From [Clostridium] aerotolerans DSM 5434 (lineage in GTDB: Bacteria; Bacillota; Clostridia; Lachnospirales; Lachnospiraceae): a DNA stretch of 64,000 nucleotides. This document shows, piece after piece, positions 8,872-19,071 of this stretch. The notes below the pieces were generated by a model. It had not been told where the DNA came from and ran no database searches. It was given only the letters and a program-made list of their open reading frames with translations. Both the position numbers and the translations under genes were made by a program. The first letter of the stretch is position 1, and each line of letters opens with the position of its first letter. Location: the NCBI RefSeq assembly GCF_000687555.1, contig NZ_JHWJ01000019.1:16735-80734 (forward strand). The letters run 5' to 3'.

Positions 8872-8958
8872 ATTGCAGAATTTTATGATTTATGACATGA
8901 ATCAGAAAGAACTAAGGTTCTTTGTCGCAGAGCGCAAAGGAAAGGAATCACACATTAT

Positions 8959-10347
8959 ATGGAACAAAAAGTAATGACACACGAAGCCAATCCCCTTGGC
9001 TACCAGCCGGTTGGAAAGCTACTCGCCCAGTTTGCCATGCCGGCGATTATCTCCATGCTGGTAAACTCAATCTATAACATCGTTGACCAGATATTTATTG
9101 GACAAGGAATCGGATATCTGGGAAATGCCGCAACAACCATTGCATTTCCAGTTGTGACCATTGTACTGGCCATGTCCACCCTTCTTGGTGCAGGAGGAAG
9201 TGCTTATGCAGCCATTAAGCTGGGGGAGAAAAAAGAGGAAGAAGCAGAAAAAACTCTGGGAACCGTGACCGTTTTAACGATTCTTTCAAGCATTGTTTTA
9301 ATGATTGCATGTTTTCTGTTTTTAGATCCCATGTTAAGGCTCTTTGGAGCAACGGATAACACTATGGTATATGCAAGACAGTATACGGCTGTTATGTTAA
9401 TCGGTACTCCCTTTAATATGATCGGTGTGGTGCTGAGCAACATGGCAAGAACCGATGGAAGTCCTACTCTGTCCATGTACGCCATTTTAGTGGGTGCGGT
9501 TATTAATACAATCCTGAATCCAATCTATATCTTTGTCTTTCACTGGGGTGTAAGCGGCTCCGCCTTTGCTACCATTACCTCTCAGTTTATTTCAGCGGTA
9601 TTCTTAACCTCTTACTTTGTAACAAGAGGTAAACATATGAGATTCCGCAAATGCTATATGAAGATTGATCCTCAGATTTTTCGATCAGCCTTATCTCTTG
9701 GAATGTCAAGCGGTATCACACAGATTGCTTCTACGATTTTACAGATCGTTTTAAATAATTCTCTGGTCTTTTACGGAAATCATTCCGAGGTTGGAGGAGA
9801 TGTAGCCTTAAGTGCTATGGGTATTGTAAGCAAGATCAGTATGACCCTGGTTTCCATCTGTATTGGAATTGGTATTGGTTCTCAGCCGATTTTAGGATTT
9901 AATAAGGGAGCCGGGCAGCCAAAGAGAGTAAAGAGAACGTTCCTCTTAGCAGCAGCGGCTTCAACCTCAATATCCTTTGTGGGCTGGCTTTCCTGTCAGA
10001 TATTCCCAGGTCCCATTTTGAGTATCTTTGGCACACAGGATGCGGAGTTTTCTTATTTTGCAATCCGATGCTTAAAGGTATTTATGTTAGGAATTTTTAC
10101 TGCCGGATTCCAGGTGGTAGTGACCAGCTACTTCCAGTCTACCGGACAGCCCCTAAAGGCTTCCATATTGTCCATGCTTCGTCAGCTTTTGCTCCTGATT
10201 CCTCTGGTGCTCATTCTGCCGCTGCATTTTGGGCTTGACGGAATTTTGTATGCGGGTCCATTGGCAGATATTTTATCTGCGGTCATTGTCAGCCAGTTTG
10301 TCATTCGGGAGATGAAGAAGCTGGACAAAGTCTGCAAGGAGGCTTAA
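8959..10347 (+). CDS. MATE-family multidrug/cation antiporter
   Basis: A 462-residue integral membrane protein with the twelve-segment MATE plan in two homologous halves; N-terminal marks include FAMPAIISMLVNSIYNIVDQ and QIFIGQGIG. Such pumps expel drugs or metabolites using a Na or H gradient. ATG 8959 is the first start in frame; the nearest ribosome-like run (AAAGGAAAGG) is about 13 bases away, longer than usual, which may matter because the leader looks regulated. An esterase-like gene follows 30 bases later and may be co-transcribed. The exported compound is unknown. Confidence 0.9.
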   Translation: MEQKVMTHEANPLGYQPVGKLLAQFAMPAIISMLVNSIYNIVDQIFIGQGIGYLGNAATTIAFPVVTIVLAMSTLLGAGGSAYAAIKLGEKKEEEAEKTLGTVTVLTILSSIVLMIACFLFLDPMLRLFGATDNTMVYARQYTAVMLIGTPFNMIGVVLSNMARTDGSPTLSMYAILVGAVINTILNPIYIFVFHWGVSGSAFATITSQFISAVFLTSYFVTRGKHMRFRKCYMKIDPQIFRSALSLGMSSGITQIASTILQIVLNNSLVFYGNHSEVGGDVALSAMGIVSKISMTLVSICIGIGIGSQPILGFNKGAGQPKRVKRTFLLAAAASTSISFVGWLSCQIFPGPILSIFGTQDAEFSYFAIRCLKVFMLGIFTAGFQVVVTSYFQSTGQPLKASILSMLRQLLLLIPLVLILPLHFGLDGILYAGPLADILSAVIVSQFVIREMKKLDKVCKEA

Positions 10348-10377
10348 TTCTGCCAGCAGGGAAAGGGGAGATTAATC

Positions 10378-11265
10378 ATGAGTTTAAAAGCAGAGAAAGT
10401 AAAGCTTTTTGCAAAATGGGGAAAAGCAAATCGGAAAATGGCACTTGAGTTAGAGCATCCAACTCGTGGAAGCTTTGAACTGGACCCTTTAAAGTTCACA
10501 AAAAGGGTTCGGGTCAAGACCTTTGATGTCAACGGCTTTTATGGAGTCACCATCAATGGAAGCTACCCTAAGAATGCCCATATTCTCATGCTTCCGGGAG
10601 GAGCTTATACCTTAGAACCCACAGAACGAACCAGGGAAATCGGGGAATACCTTGCCGTAAATGAAGGCTTTAAGGTATCCATTTTCCAGTATCCCCTTTC
10701 CCCGGAATATACGGCACTGAACGCTCATGAGTGTCTGATGGAAGCGTATTCCAGCTTAAGAAAGGAATATCCAGAGGACGATTTTTTCCTTTTTGGAGAT
10801 TTTTCCGGAGGTGGACTTGCCTTATCCTTTTTGCAGGAGTTAAGAGATAAGGGAGAGCTTCCTATGCCGGTCAAGACGGCAGTGGTATCTCCGTGGCTTG
10901 ATATCGCGCTGGAAAACCCAAAGATTAAGCTATTTCAGAAAACAGATGATATCTTGCCTTTAGAAGCGTTAAGAGAGGTCGGCAGGAAATACTGCGGGCC
11001 GCTGGAAAAAGACCATCCTATGGTTTCTCCCTTATACGGAGACTGGAATGGTCTGGGTCCTATCCTGATATTCTCAGGAACAGAGGAGATATTGACACCG
11101 GATTGTGAGCTTTTGGCAGAAAAGGCCGGCAAATTAGAAGGAACAGAAATCATCTATAAAAAAGGGGCAGGCATGTTCCACGACTGGATTAAAGTCCCCA
11201 GTAAGGAGACAGACCGGACGTTTAAACTGATTTGTTCTTTTTTAAAGGATGAGGAATGGGAATAA
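10378..11265 (+). CDS. HSL-type alpha/beta-hydrolase (esterase/lipase)
   Basis: A 295-residue cytoplasmic hydrolase of the hormone-sensitive-lipase/acetyl-esterase type. The oxyanion motif is PGGAY (residues 73-77, in place of HGGGF/Y). The nucleophile elbow is GDFSGGG with Ser143. The acid is Glu237 or Asp242 near GTEEILTPD, and the base is His268 in MFHDW. It follows the MATE pump by 30 bases with a GGGGAG ribosome site and precedes a strong terminator. The substrate is not known; small acyl esters are typical of the family. Confidence 0.85.
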   Translation: MSLKAEKVKLFAKWGKANRKMALELEHPTRGSFELDPLKFTKRVRVKTFDVNGFYGVTINGSYPKNAHILMLPGGAYTLEPTERTREIGEYLAVNEGFKVSIFQYPLSPEYTALNAHECLMEAYSSLRKEYPEDDFFLFGDFSGGGLALSFLQELRDKGELPMPVKTAVVSPWLDIALENPKIKLFQKTDDILPLEALREVGRKYCGPLEKDHPMVSPLYGDWNGLGPILIFSGTEEILTPDCELLAEKAGKLEGTEIIYKKGAGMFHDWIKVPSKETDRTFKLICSFLKDEEWE

Positions 11266-11291
11266 AAAGGGAAGATACGTTTTAAATCATG

Positions 11292-11343
11292 AAACACCCC
11301 CTTGTGGGACAGGCTGGAACCTGTGCCACAAGGGGGTGTTTTT
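11292..11343 (+). terminator. Strong rho-independent terminator
   Basis: A perfect 16-base stem (11292-11307 with 11326-11341) is followed by a T-run on the plus strand, closing the MATE/esterase unit. On the minus strand no U-run follows, so it mainly serves the plus-strand genes. Confidence 0.9.
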
Positions 11344-11356
11344 GTCATTATTATAA

Positions 11357-11394
11357 CGACGCCTTAGCGCCAGACTCTGGCAAGCCAGACTTTT
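11357..11394. repeat. Short hairpin-forming dispersed repeat, copy 1
   Basis: This stretch shares AGCGCCAGA, TCTG, AAG and CAGACT in the same order with 44791-44830. The loop-closing bases differ in a compensatory way (GGC-AAG-CC here, GAT-AAG-TC there), so the structure is kept while the sequence drifts. It abuts the stop codon of the DUF4038 gene. Confidence 0.5.
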
Positions 11395-12673
11395 ATTTTT
11401 GTGGTGTCAACAAGATAAGAACATCATCCTGAAAACTGTGCATGGAGACTTTTGTGCTGCTTTCTTTTTCCTCAATCCCAACCCTGGCAATGCGCCGATC
11501 GGATAAGTTAATGGCTTTCGCCTGGTATCCATGAAGTCCTTTCTTAATTAGAAGCTCCGTAGGATATGGCATATAGATCAGATATTGCCCCTGGGCTGTC
11601 ATGGCCATGCGGATATCAGAGGATTTCTCCTCCAGAAGGTCTGACGCCGGAATCAGCTCATCAACAATGGTTCTCTCCATAAAATCAGCCAGATATCCAT
11701 AATCCCAGGCACCTGGAAAGAGTAAGGCTTCCTGCATGGAAAAGGATTTGTCAAAGCCTTCTCCCATAACAGGATTGGGCTGTTTGCCACTCTTTTTCCA
11801 GTTCCACACCCCATGGGCTCCGTAGGTGATTCCGGCACAGGCTCCGGATAAAAGGCTGCTAAAGGCTGCCCTTCGGATATCAAAGGGCTGGAATCTGCCG
11901 TACATATTTCGGCTGTAGCCCATCTGCTCGTAACAGGGCTCTGCATTGATGATAGGTTTTTTCGGATAATCCCGGTAGAACTTTTCTGCCAGAATATATG
12001 CCATCTGCTGTCCGTCTGCATTGTGTCCGGACTGGTACATATAAAAGCTGATCCGATCTAAAAAGGATTCCGGTATATAATCATATCCACGTTTGATATG
12101 CATTGCTTTTAAGGAATCCGGTGACATCTGGCAAACTACAGAAAGGGCTGCTTCGTAATAGTCCACAGACTCCGGGGTATCAAAATCGGTGTCACCGCTT
12201 ACCATGTAGATTGGTTCAAATTCCTCAAATGCTTCCACGACGTTTCTGGTATAAGGCTCTACAAGCTCTCTTGGCATGATGTAATCGCTCTTCATCCTGC
12301 TTCCCCAGGTGCCGGGAACAAAATTCAGCCATAGGACCACAAGGGCCAGCTGAAAGCCTTTTTCCCTTGCCATTTTACACATGGTCCTTGCTCGTTCAAA
12401 ATAGGCGTCATTCCATTTGGTATAATCAAATATAATACCGTCTGGAGTTTCAAATGGGTACACGCCTACATCGGACATGCAGCGGTCCCATTGTGGCAGA
12501 ACATTGATCTGCAGTACGGTAAAGCCCTGTGCCCAGCGTTTCTCCAAATAAAACTCCCACTCATCCATTGTGGCAGAAGTAAAGGCACTCCAAACGGTGT
12601 CTGCAAGATAAAAGAATCTTTGCCCGTCCAGTGAAAAAGTCCTGCCATTCTCATTTATCTTTAGCCTGCTCAT
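11393..12673 (-). CDS. DUF4038 / GH140-like glycoside hydrolase (candidate apiosidase)
   Basis: A 426-residue barrel hydrolase of the DUF4038 group, whose characterised member from Bacteroides (GH140) removes apiose from pectic rhamnogalacturonan II. Candidate catalytic acids are Asp161 in SGDTD and Glu245 in NAEPCYE. No signal peptide is present, so it acts inside the cell, unlike secreted family members. The start is ATG 12673, preceded by GGAGG; ATG 12685 overlaps that site. It is the last gene after the PTS permease, 16 bases downstream, and so probably cleaves what the permease imports. The neighbouring isomerase, split transketolase and kinase support apiose as a product. Specificity is inference. 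Confidence 0.8.
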   Translation of the reverse strand: MSRLKINENGRTFSLDGQRFFYLADTVWSAFTSATMDEWEFYLEKRWAQGFTVLQINVLPQWDRCMSDVGVYPFETPDGIIFDYTKWNDAYFERARTMCKMAREKGFQLALVVLWLNFVPGTWGSRMKSDYIMPRELVEPYTRNVVEAFEEFEPIYMVSGDTDFDTPESVDYYEAALSVVCQMSPDSLKAMHIKRGYDYIPESFLDRISFYMYQSGHNADGQQMAYILAEKFYRDYPKKPIINAEPCYEQMGYSRNMYGRFQPFDIRRAAFSSLLSGACAGITYGAHGVWNWKKSGKQPNPVMGEGFDKSFSMQEALLFPGAWDYGYLADFMERTIVDELIPASDLLEEKSSDIRMAMTAQGQYLIYMPYPTELLIKKGLHGYQAKAINLSDRRIARVGIEEKESSTKVSMHSFQDDVLILLTPQK

Positions 12674-12689
12674 TGGCGCCTCCATTTCT

Positions 12690-14612
<1,923 letters not shown>

Positions 14613-14614
14613 TT

Positions 14615-14643
14615 ATACTAGCATCACCAAAATGGAGGTTCAA
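14615..14643 (-). promoter_or_regulatory. Promoter of the PTS-DUF4038 operon
   Basis: On the minus strand TTGAAC (14643-14638), a 17-base spacer and TAGTAT (14620-14615) form a sigma-A promoter 63 bases upstream of the PTS start. An overlapping TATAAA gives a second possible -10. This means the PTS and hydrolase can be expressed separately from the upstream isomerase/transketolase/kinase genes. Confidence 0.55.
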
Positions 14644-14716
14644 TCCCCACCGGATTTTTCTCTATCTGTGTTAAAATATCACATGAAAATAACATTAAAA
14701 TTGATTTTTTTGTGCA

Positions 14717-14759
14717 CATCACCCATGGATTTAAATTTTCTTTAAATCCATGGGTGATG
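14717..14759. other. Perfect 19-base palindromic hairpin
   Basis: Bases 14717-14735 and 14741-14759 are a perfect inverted repeat around a 5-base loop, one base after the LacI stop codon on the minus strand. The run that follows on the minus strand is A-rich rather than T-rich, so it is not a standard terminator for that gene. It may protect the mRNA 3' end. Confidence 0.6.
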
Positions 14760-14760
14760 G

Positions 14761-15807
14761 CTAATGGTAAATATATTTCTTTTTATCAAATACACTGTCT
14801 CCTTCTATCAGCCGGGTTCTGTAATAGACCCTGACGATTTCATCTTCCTTATCTGTCAGGCGGCGGATCAGATGCTTCATGCCGGCCAGGTGCCTGTTTG
14901 TATGGGTTCCTTTGATAAGAGTCAGATTAAGGCCGGGAATGCTCTGTATGGGAAGAGCGTCAAAACCAATCAGAGAGATTTCTCTGGGTATTTTCATATT
15001 CCGCTCCAGGAGAGCCTTTGTGGCACCCAGGGTAATGACAGAGCTTTCCAGTACAAAGGCAGTCGTTTTTAAAATCCCCCGGTCAAGGTACTGATTCATG
15101 GCATCATAAACGTCATCAACTGTATCTCCCAGGCGGAGAATCCGGTTGGTGCCATCCCCGCACTGGCGTACTTCCATTTCTTCTATAAAAGCCTTTCTTC
15201 GCTCTGAAAAATTAAATATATCAATGGACTGTGCCAGGTAAACAATGTGGCTGTGCCCTTTGTCCACCAGATAATCCACTCCCCGCCGGATGCCTTCTCT
15301 GTTATCCACCAGGTAGCTGTCAGCCTCCAACTCATAGAACAGATTGTCTCCGATTACAATGGGGATGTTTAATCTTAAAAAGGGATAAACATCACTCCCC
15401 GTCATTTCCGCAGCCATGAAATAGATTCCTTTGATGTTCTTTTCTCTGATTTTCGTTAACAGTTCTTCCAGCTTGCCGGTTTTTTCATAAAATACTTCGT
15501 ATGAAAAACGGTATCCGCTAAGTGCGCAGAGAGATTCCATGTCTTCAAACAAGCGGGAAACGGGCTGGTTTGCAATTTGTTTCAGTATGAGTCCGTGCTT
15601 AATGTAAGTTAAAAACAATATGGTCCCCTTGTTATCGGCTTCCATAAGCCTGTTTTTTCTTTGCTCTGCCCGTTCCATTTCTTCTATATAATTAAAAACC
15701 CGTTTTCTGGTCTCTTCATTAACTCCAGGCTTATGATTTAAAACTAGGGATACGGTTGCAGGCGACAGCTTAAGTGCTGACGCAATATCCTTGGATTTGA
15801 TTCTCAT
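14761..15807 (-). CDS. LacI-family regulator within the apiose-type cluster
   Basis: A 348-residue repressor with an N-terminal helix-turn-helix (IKSKDIASALKLSPATVS, then LNHKPGVNEETRKRV) and a periplasmic-binding-protein-like effector domain. ATG 15807 is preceded by GAGG 11 bases away. A GTG at 15819 is possible, but LacI proteins usually begin just before the helix-turn-helix. It lies 47 bases after the FGGY kinase and ahead of the PTS promoter, so it probably controls the PTS/hydrolase unit, the cluster or both. The inducer is presumably an apioside or a phosphorylated intermediate; this is inferred from position. Confidence 0.88.
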   Translation of the reverse strand: MRIKSKDIASALKLSPATVSLVLNHKPGVNEETRKRVFNYIEEMERAEQRKNRLMEADNKGTILFLTYIKHGLILKQIANQPVSRLFEDMESLCALSGYRFSYEVFYEKTGKLEELLTKIREKNIKGIYFMAAEMTGSDVYPFLRLNIPIVIGDNLFYELEADSYLVDNREGIRRGVDYLVDKGHSHIVYLAQSIDIFNFSERRKAFIEEMEVRQCGDGTNRILRLGDTVDDVYDAMNQYLDRGILKTTAFVLESSVITLGATKALLERNMKIPREISLIGFDALPIQSIPGLNLTLIKGTHTNRHLAGMKHLIRRLTDKEDEIVRVYYRTRLIEGDSVFDKKKYIYH

Positions 15808-15854
15808 GATGTTTATCACCTCACTTTATTATTTACCAGATATTCTTTAGAAAT

Positions 15855-17300
15855 TTATAAAATTGCAGAAAGAGCCTCATTCCATTGGTTCACACGTCTG
15901 ATTCTTGTCTGGGAATCCATCGTTGGGGTATAGATATCATACTCTATTTGCCCAAATATTTCTTCTTCTTTTGAAATTCCGGCTGCCATGCCTGTCAGAT
16001 AGGCAACACCAATGGCAGAAAGCTCCTCCTGTTTGGAGGCCCGAAGTGTTTGTTTTGCAATATCACTTTGAAACTGCATCAATCGGCTGTTTTTTGCAGG
16101 TCCTCCGTCTACGCACAATTCTTTTAAGCTGCAGGCACTATCCCGTTCCATGGCATTTAGAACATCCATGACCTGAAAGGCGATGCTGTCTAAGGCGGCT
16201 TTCGCAATTTCCGCTCTTCCCGTGGTACGGCTCATTCCCCATAGAACTGCCTTCGCATCCTCCTTCCAGTAAGGCGCGGAAAGACCGGTAAAGGCTGGAA
16301 CAAGAACGGTGCCATCCTCAGGATTAGAAATGGCGGCCAGCTCCTCCGCCTCTTTGGCGGAGGAAATCAGCTTTAAGTCATTTTGAAGCCAGGATATGAC
16401 TGCCCCGGCATAATGGATATTTCCCTCTAATACATACGCTACCTTTCCGTCAATTTTCCAGGCAAGAGAAGTGGCAAGTCCTGCATGGCTGGCGGCAAAG
16501 GTACTTCCTATGTTCATCATAATGGAAGAGCCAGTTCCATATGTGGCCTTTGCCATGCCCTTACAATGGCATCTCTGGCCGTAGAGTGCACTATGGGAAT
16601 CGCCCATGACTCCATGAATGGGTATTTTTTTATTCAAGAATCCCCTAAAATCCGTATAACCAAAGCAGGCGTTGCTGTCCATCACCTCAGGCAGAGATGT
16701 CATCGGAATGCCAAAAAGATGGCACAGCTCCTGGTCCCAGCAAAGTGAATGGAGGTTAAAGAGCTGAGTGCGGGAAGCGTTGGAGTAATCGGTATAAAAA
16801 CTCATTCCATCTGTCAGCTTATAGATGAGCCAGCTATCCATGGTTCCAAGGCAAAAGGGCTCCTTAGGCTGGATGTGAGTAAGGAGCCAGGCCATTTTTG
16901 AAGCCGGATAATAAGGGGATAGGGAAAGCCCGGTCTTTTCCCGGACCATCTCCTTTTCTTCCTGAAAGCGTTCTGTGATTTCTTTTGCCCTGGCGCACTG
17001 CCACACCACAGCATGTGCCAGAGGATTGCCCGATTTATCCCATAAAGCAGTGGTTTCTCTCTGATTACTGATACCAACAGCCGCAATGCTTGCAGCATCA
17101 ATTCCTGTTTTATCTACTACTTCCCGGACGGATTGGAGAGTGTTTTCATAGATTTCAGTCAGGTCGTGGGATACCCAGCCACGTTCCGTTATGATCTGCT
17201 TATGCCTGCGATCGGCTCTGCCCACAAAACGTCCCTTTTCATCAAACAGGACAGCCTTTGTTGCCTGGGTACTCTGGTCAATTGCAATTATATATTTCAT
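15855..17300 (-). CDS. FGGY-family sugar kinase, candidate apulose kinase
   Basis: A 481-residue ATP-dependent kinase closest in look to glycerol kinase. Seen are the phosphate loop IDQSTQATKA near residues 6-15, GISNQRETT (the Arg-Glu pair of glycerol kinase), AVVWQCARA, PYYPASK, GVMGDSHSAL and a C-terminal DGGPAKN. The residue after the catalytic Asp is Ser where glycerol kinase has Gln, which may admit a larger ketose. In the known apiose pathway an FGGY kinase makes apulose 4-phosphate; the adjacent split transketolase and isomerase support that role. The start follows GAGGG and lies 2 bases after the transketolase gene. Glycerol or another ketose remains possible. Confidence 0.82.
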   Translation of the reverse strand: MKYIIAIDQSTQATKAVLFDEKGRFVGRADRRHKQIITERGWVSHDLTEIYENTLQSVREVVDKTGIDAASIAAVGISNQRETTALWDKSGNPLAHAVVWQCARAKEITERFQEEKEMVREKTGLSLSPYYPASKMAWLLTHIQPKEPFCLGTMDSWLIYKLTDGMSFYTDYSNASRTQLFNLHSLCWDQELCHLFGIPMTSLPEVMDSNACFGYTDFRGFLNKKIPIHGVMGDSHSALYGQRCHCKGMAKATYGTGSSIMMNIGSTFAASHAGLATSLAWKIDGKVAYVLEGNIHYAGAVISWLQNDLKLISSAKEAEELAAISNPEDGTVLVPAFTGLSAPYWKEDAKAVLWGMSRTTGRAEIAKAALDSIAFQVMDVLNAMERDSACSLKELCVDGGPAKNSRLMQFQSDIAKQTLRASKQEELSAIGVAYLTGMAAGISKEEEIFGQIEYDIYTPTMDSQTRIRRVNQWNEALSAIL

Positions 17301-17302
17301 TG

Positions 17303-18238
17303 CTATCCCTCGCTTCTTGCCTTTTTCACAGCAGCTACCATACCTAGGTCATCCAGGCCGTAATAATGGAATATCTCATGATTGGAACCGGAAATCAGAT
17401 GACCGTCTGGAAGAGCTAAGTTCACCACCATTTTTTTTGTTTCCCTAGAAATGATTTGAGCTACCATACTTCCCAGTCCCCCAAATGGTGAGTGCTCCTC
17501 TGCGGTGATAATGACATCTGCCTGACTGGCCGCCCTTCTCACGGCTTCTTCGTCTATGGGTTTTAAGCAGTACATATCTATGAGCCCTACATGATATCCC
17601 TGTTTTTCCAGTTCTTTCTGTGCCTTTACACCATAAGGAACCAGCTCGCCGCAGGTAATGATAACGGCATCTTTTCCTTCTGCCAGAACATGGGCGTGGT
17701 TTAATGTAAAATCCATTTCCTCCCCGTAGATGTCTTCGGTAGCAGAGCGGCTGACTCTTACGTATGCAGGTTTTTCATCCTTTAACAGTTCCCTGATTAA
17801 ACAGGCTGTCTGAAACCGGTCGCTTGGAACATAGACCCTCATATCAGGAAGACAGGCCATGGCCCCAATATCCTGAAGGGAGTGGTGTGTCATTCCAAGA
17901 GCCCCGTAACTGACGCCGCCGCTGATGCCAATCAGAGTCACATTGGTACCGGAATAGGCAACGTCCACTTTTACCTGTTCATAGCTTCTGGTGGAAAGAA
18001 AGCTGGCAGGAGAGGCCGCAAAGACTTTTTTTCCGCAGGAAGCCAGACCAGCGGATACGGAAACAAGATTCTGCTCTGCAATACCAAGCTCAATAAACTG
18101 CCCTGGAAATGCCTGGGCAAATGGGGCAAGAGAGGCAGAGCCTCTGGAGTCCGAGCATGCCACAACAATAGTTCGGTCATTTTCCGCAGCTTCCATAAGG
18201 GTTTCACAAATTGCCTGGCGGTTTGTTATGTGGTTCAT
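17303..18238 (-). CDS. Transketolase C-terminal half (candidate apulose-4-phosphate transketolase subunit B)
   Basis: A 311-residue protein with the pyrimidine-binding domain of transketolase (IELGIAEQNLVSVSAGLA holds the conserved Glu) followed by the C-terminal domain (GLIDMYCLKPIDEEAV). It pairs with the separate N-terminal half just upstream; the two overlap by ATGA (18235-18238), so translation is coupled. Known split enzymes of this kind (AptA/AptB) move a two-carbon unit from apulose 4-phosphate to glyceraldehyde 3-phosphate, giving xylulose 5-phosphate and dihydroxyacetone phosphate. The apulose role is inferred from neighbours. A general pentose-phosphate role is the alternative. Confidence 0.85.
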   Translation of the reverse strand: MNHITNRQAICETLMEAAENDRTIVVACSDSRGSASLAPFAQAFPGQFIELGIAEQNLVSVSAGLASCGKKVFAASPASFLSTRSYEQVKVDVAYSGTNVTLIGISGGVSYGALGMTHHSLQDIGAMACLPDMRVYVPSDRFQTACLIRELLKDEKPAYVRVSRSATEDIYGEEMDFTLNHAHVLAEGKDAVIITCGELVPYGVKAQKELEKQGYHVGLIDMYCLKPIDEEAVRRAASQADVIITAEEHSPFGGLGSMVAQIISRETKKMVVNLALPDGHLISGSNHEIFHYYGLDDLGMVAAVKKARSEG

Positions 18239-19053
18239 GAAAGCACCTCCTCTAATTCTCTGACAGCCGTCTGATACTGTTCTTCGTTCATCACTCCGTG
18301 ATGCCAGCCCTTTTGATTCTCCATAAAGGAAACTCCTTTTCCTTTTACCGTGTGGGCGATTACAGCCGTGGGCCGCCCCTTACACAAAGCCGCTTGTTGG
18401 TAGGCGGAGAGAAGACTGCCACAGTCGTTGCCTTCTTTCACATCGATGACATTCCAGCCAAAGGCCCGGAACTTTTCTCCAAGGTCACTGGTGCACATGA
18501 CTTCATTGGTAGTTCCACTGATCTGAAGTCCATTTAAGTCCACCGTGGCACATAGATTATCAAGCTTATAGTGGGCGGCGGACATCATGGCCTCATAGTT
18601 GGAGCCTTCTGCCATTTCACCGTCTCCAAGAACCACATAGGTGCGGTAGGTCTTTTCATCCATTTTTGAGGCAAGAGCCATTCCCACACCTAAGGAAAGT
18701 CCGTGCCCCAAAGACCCTGAGTTAATCTCGATTCCTGGTACACTGGTATTTGGATGACCGATGTAAGGGGAATTAAAGGCGCAAAAAGAGTGAATGGCCT
18801 CTTCCTTATCAAAAAATCCCAGGTCGCCAAGAACCATGTAAAGGGCATCCACACAATGTCCCTTGCTTAGAAGGAACCGGTCTCTGTTCTCATCCTTCAT
18901 GTTCTTTGGACTTATATTCATGACCTCATAATAAAGTACGGTCAAAATATCCACAACGCTTAAATCTCCGCCTACATGGCCTGCTTTGGAATTGTATATT
19001 TCCTCAATAATATCCCGGCGCAGTTCATAGGCCTTTTTTTTCAATCGTTCCAT
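18235..19053 (-). CDS. Transketolase N-terminal half (candidate apulose-4-phosphate transketolase subunit A)
   Basis: A 272-residue thiamine-diphosphate-binding subunit. Visible are SKAGHVGGDLS, LLSKGHCVDALY, GSLGHGLSLGVGMA and the ThDP/Mg motif GDGEMAEG with a following Asn. ATG 19053 is chosen because GGAG lies 6 bases upstream; a TTG at 19065 is in frame but poorly placed. It begins 18 bases after the isomerase-like stop and overlaps the C-half gene by four bases. As with AptA, it needs the partner subunit to form the active site between the two chains. Confidence 0.85.
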   Translation of the reverse strand: MERLKKKAYELRRDIIEEIYNSKAGHVGGDLSVVDILTVLYYEVMNISPKNMKDENRDRFLLSKGHCVDALYMVLGDLGFFDKEEAIHSFCAFNSPYIGHPNTSVPGIEINSGSLGHGLSLGVGMALASKMDEKTYRTYVVLGDGEMAEGSNYEAMMSAAHYKLDNLCATVDLNGLQISGTTNEVMCTSDLGEKFRAFGWNVIDVKEGNDCGSLLSAYQQAALCKGRPTAVIAHTVKGKGVSFMENQKGWHHGVMNEEQYQTAVRELEEVLS

Positions 19054-19071
19054 AATTTTCTCCAATCCAGT

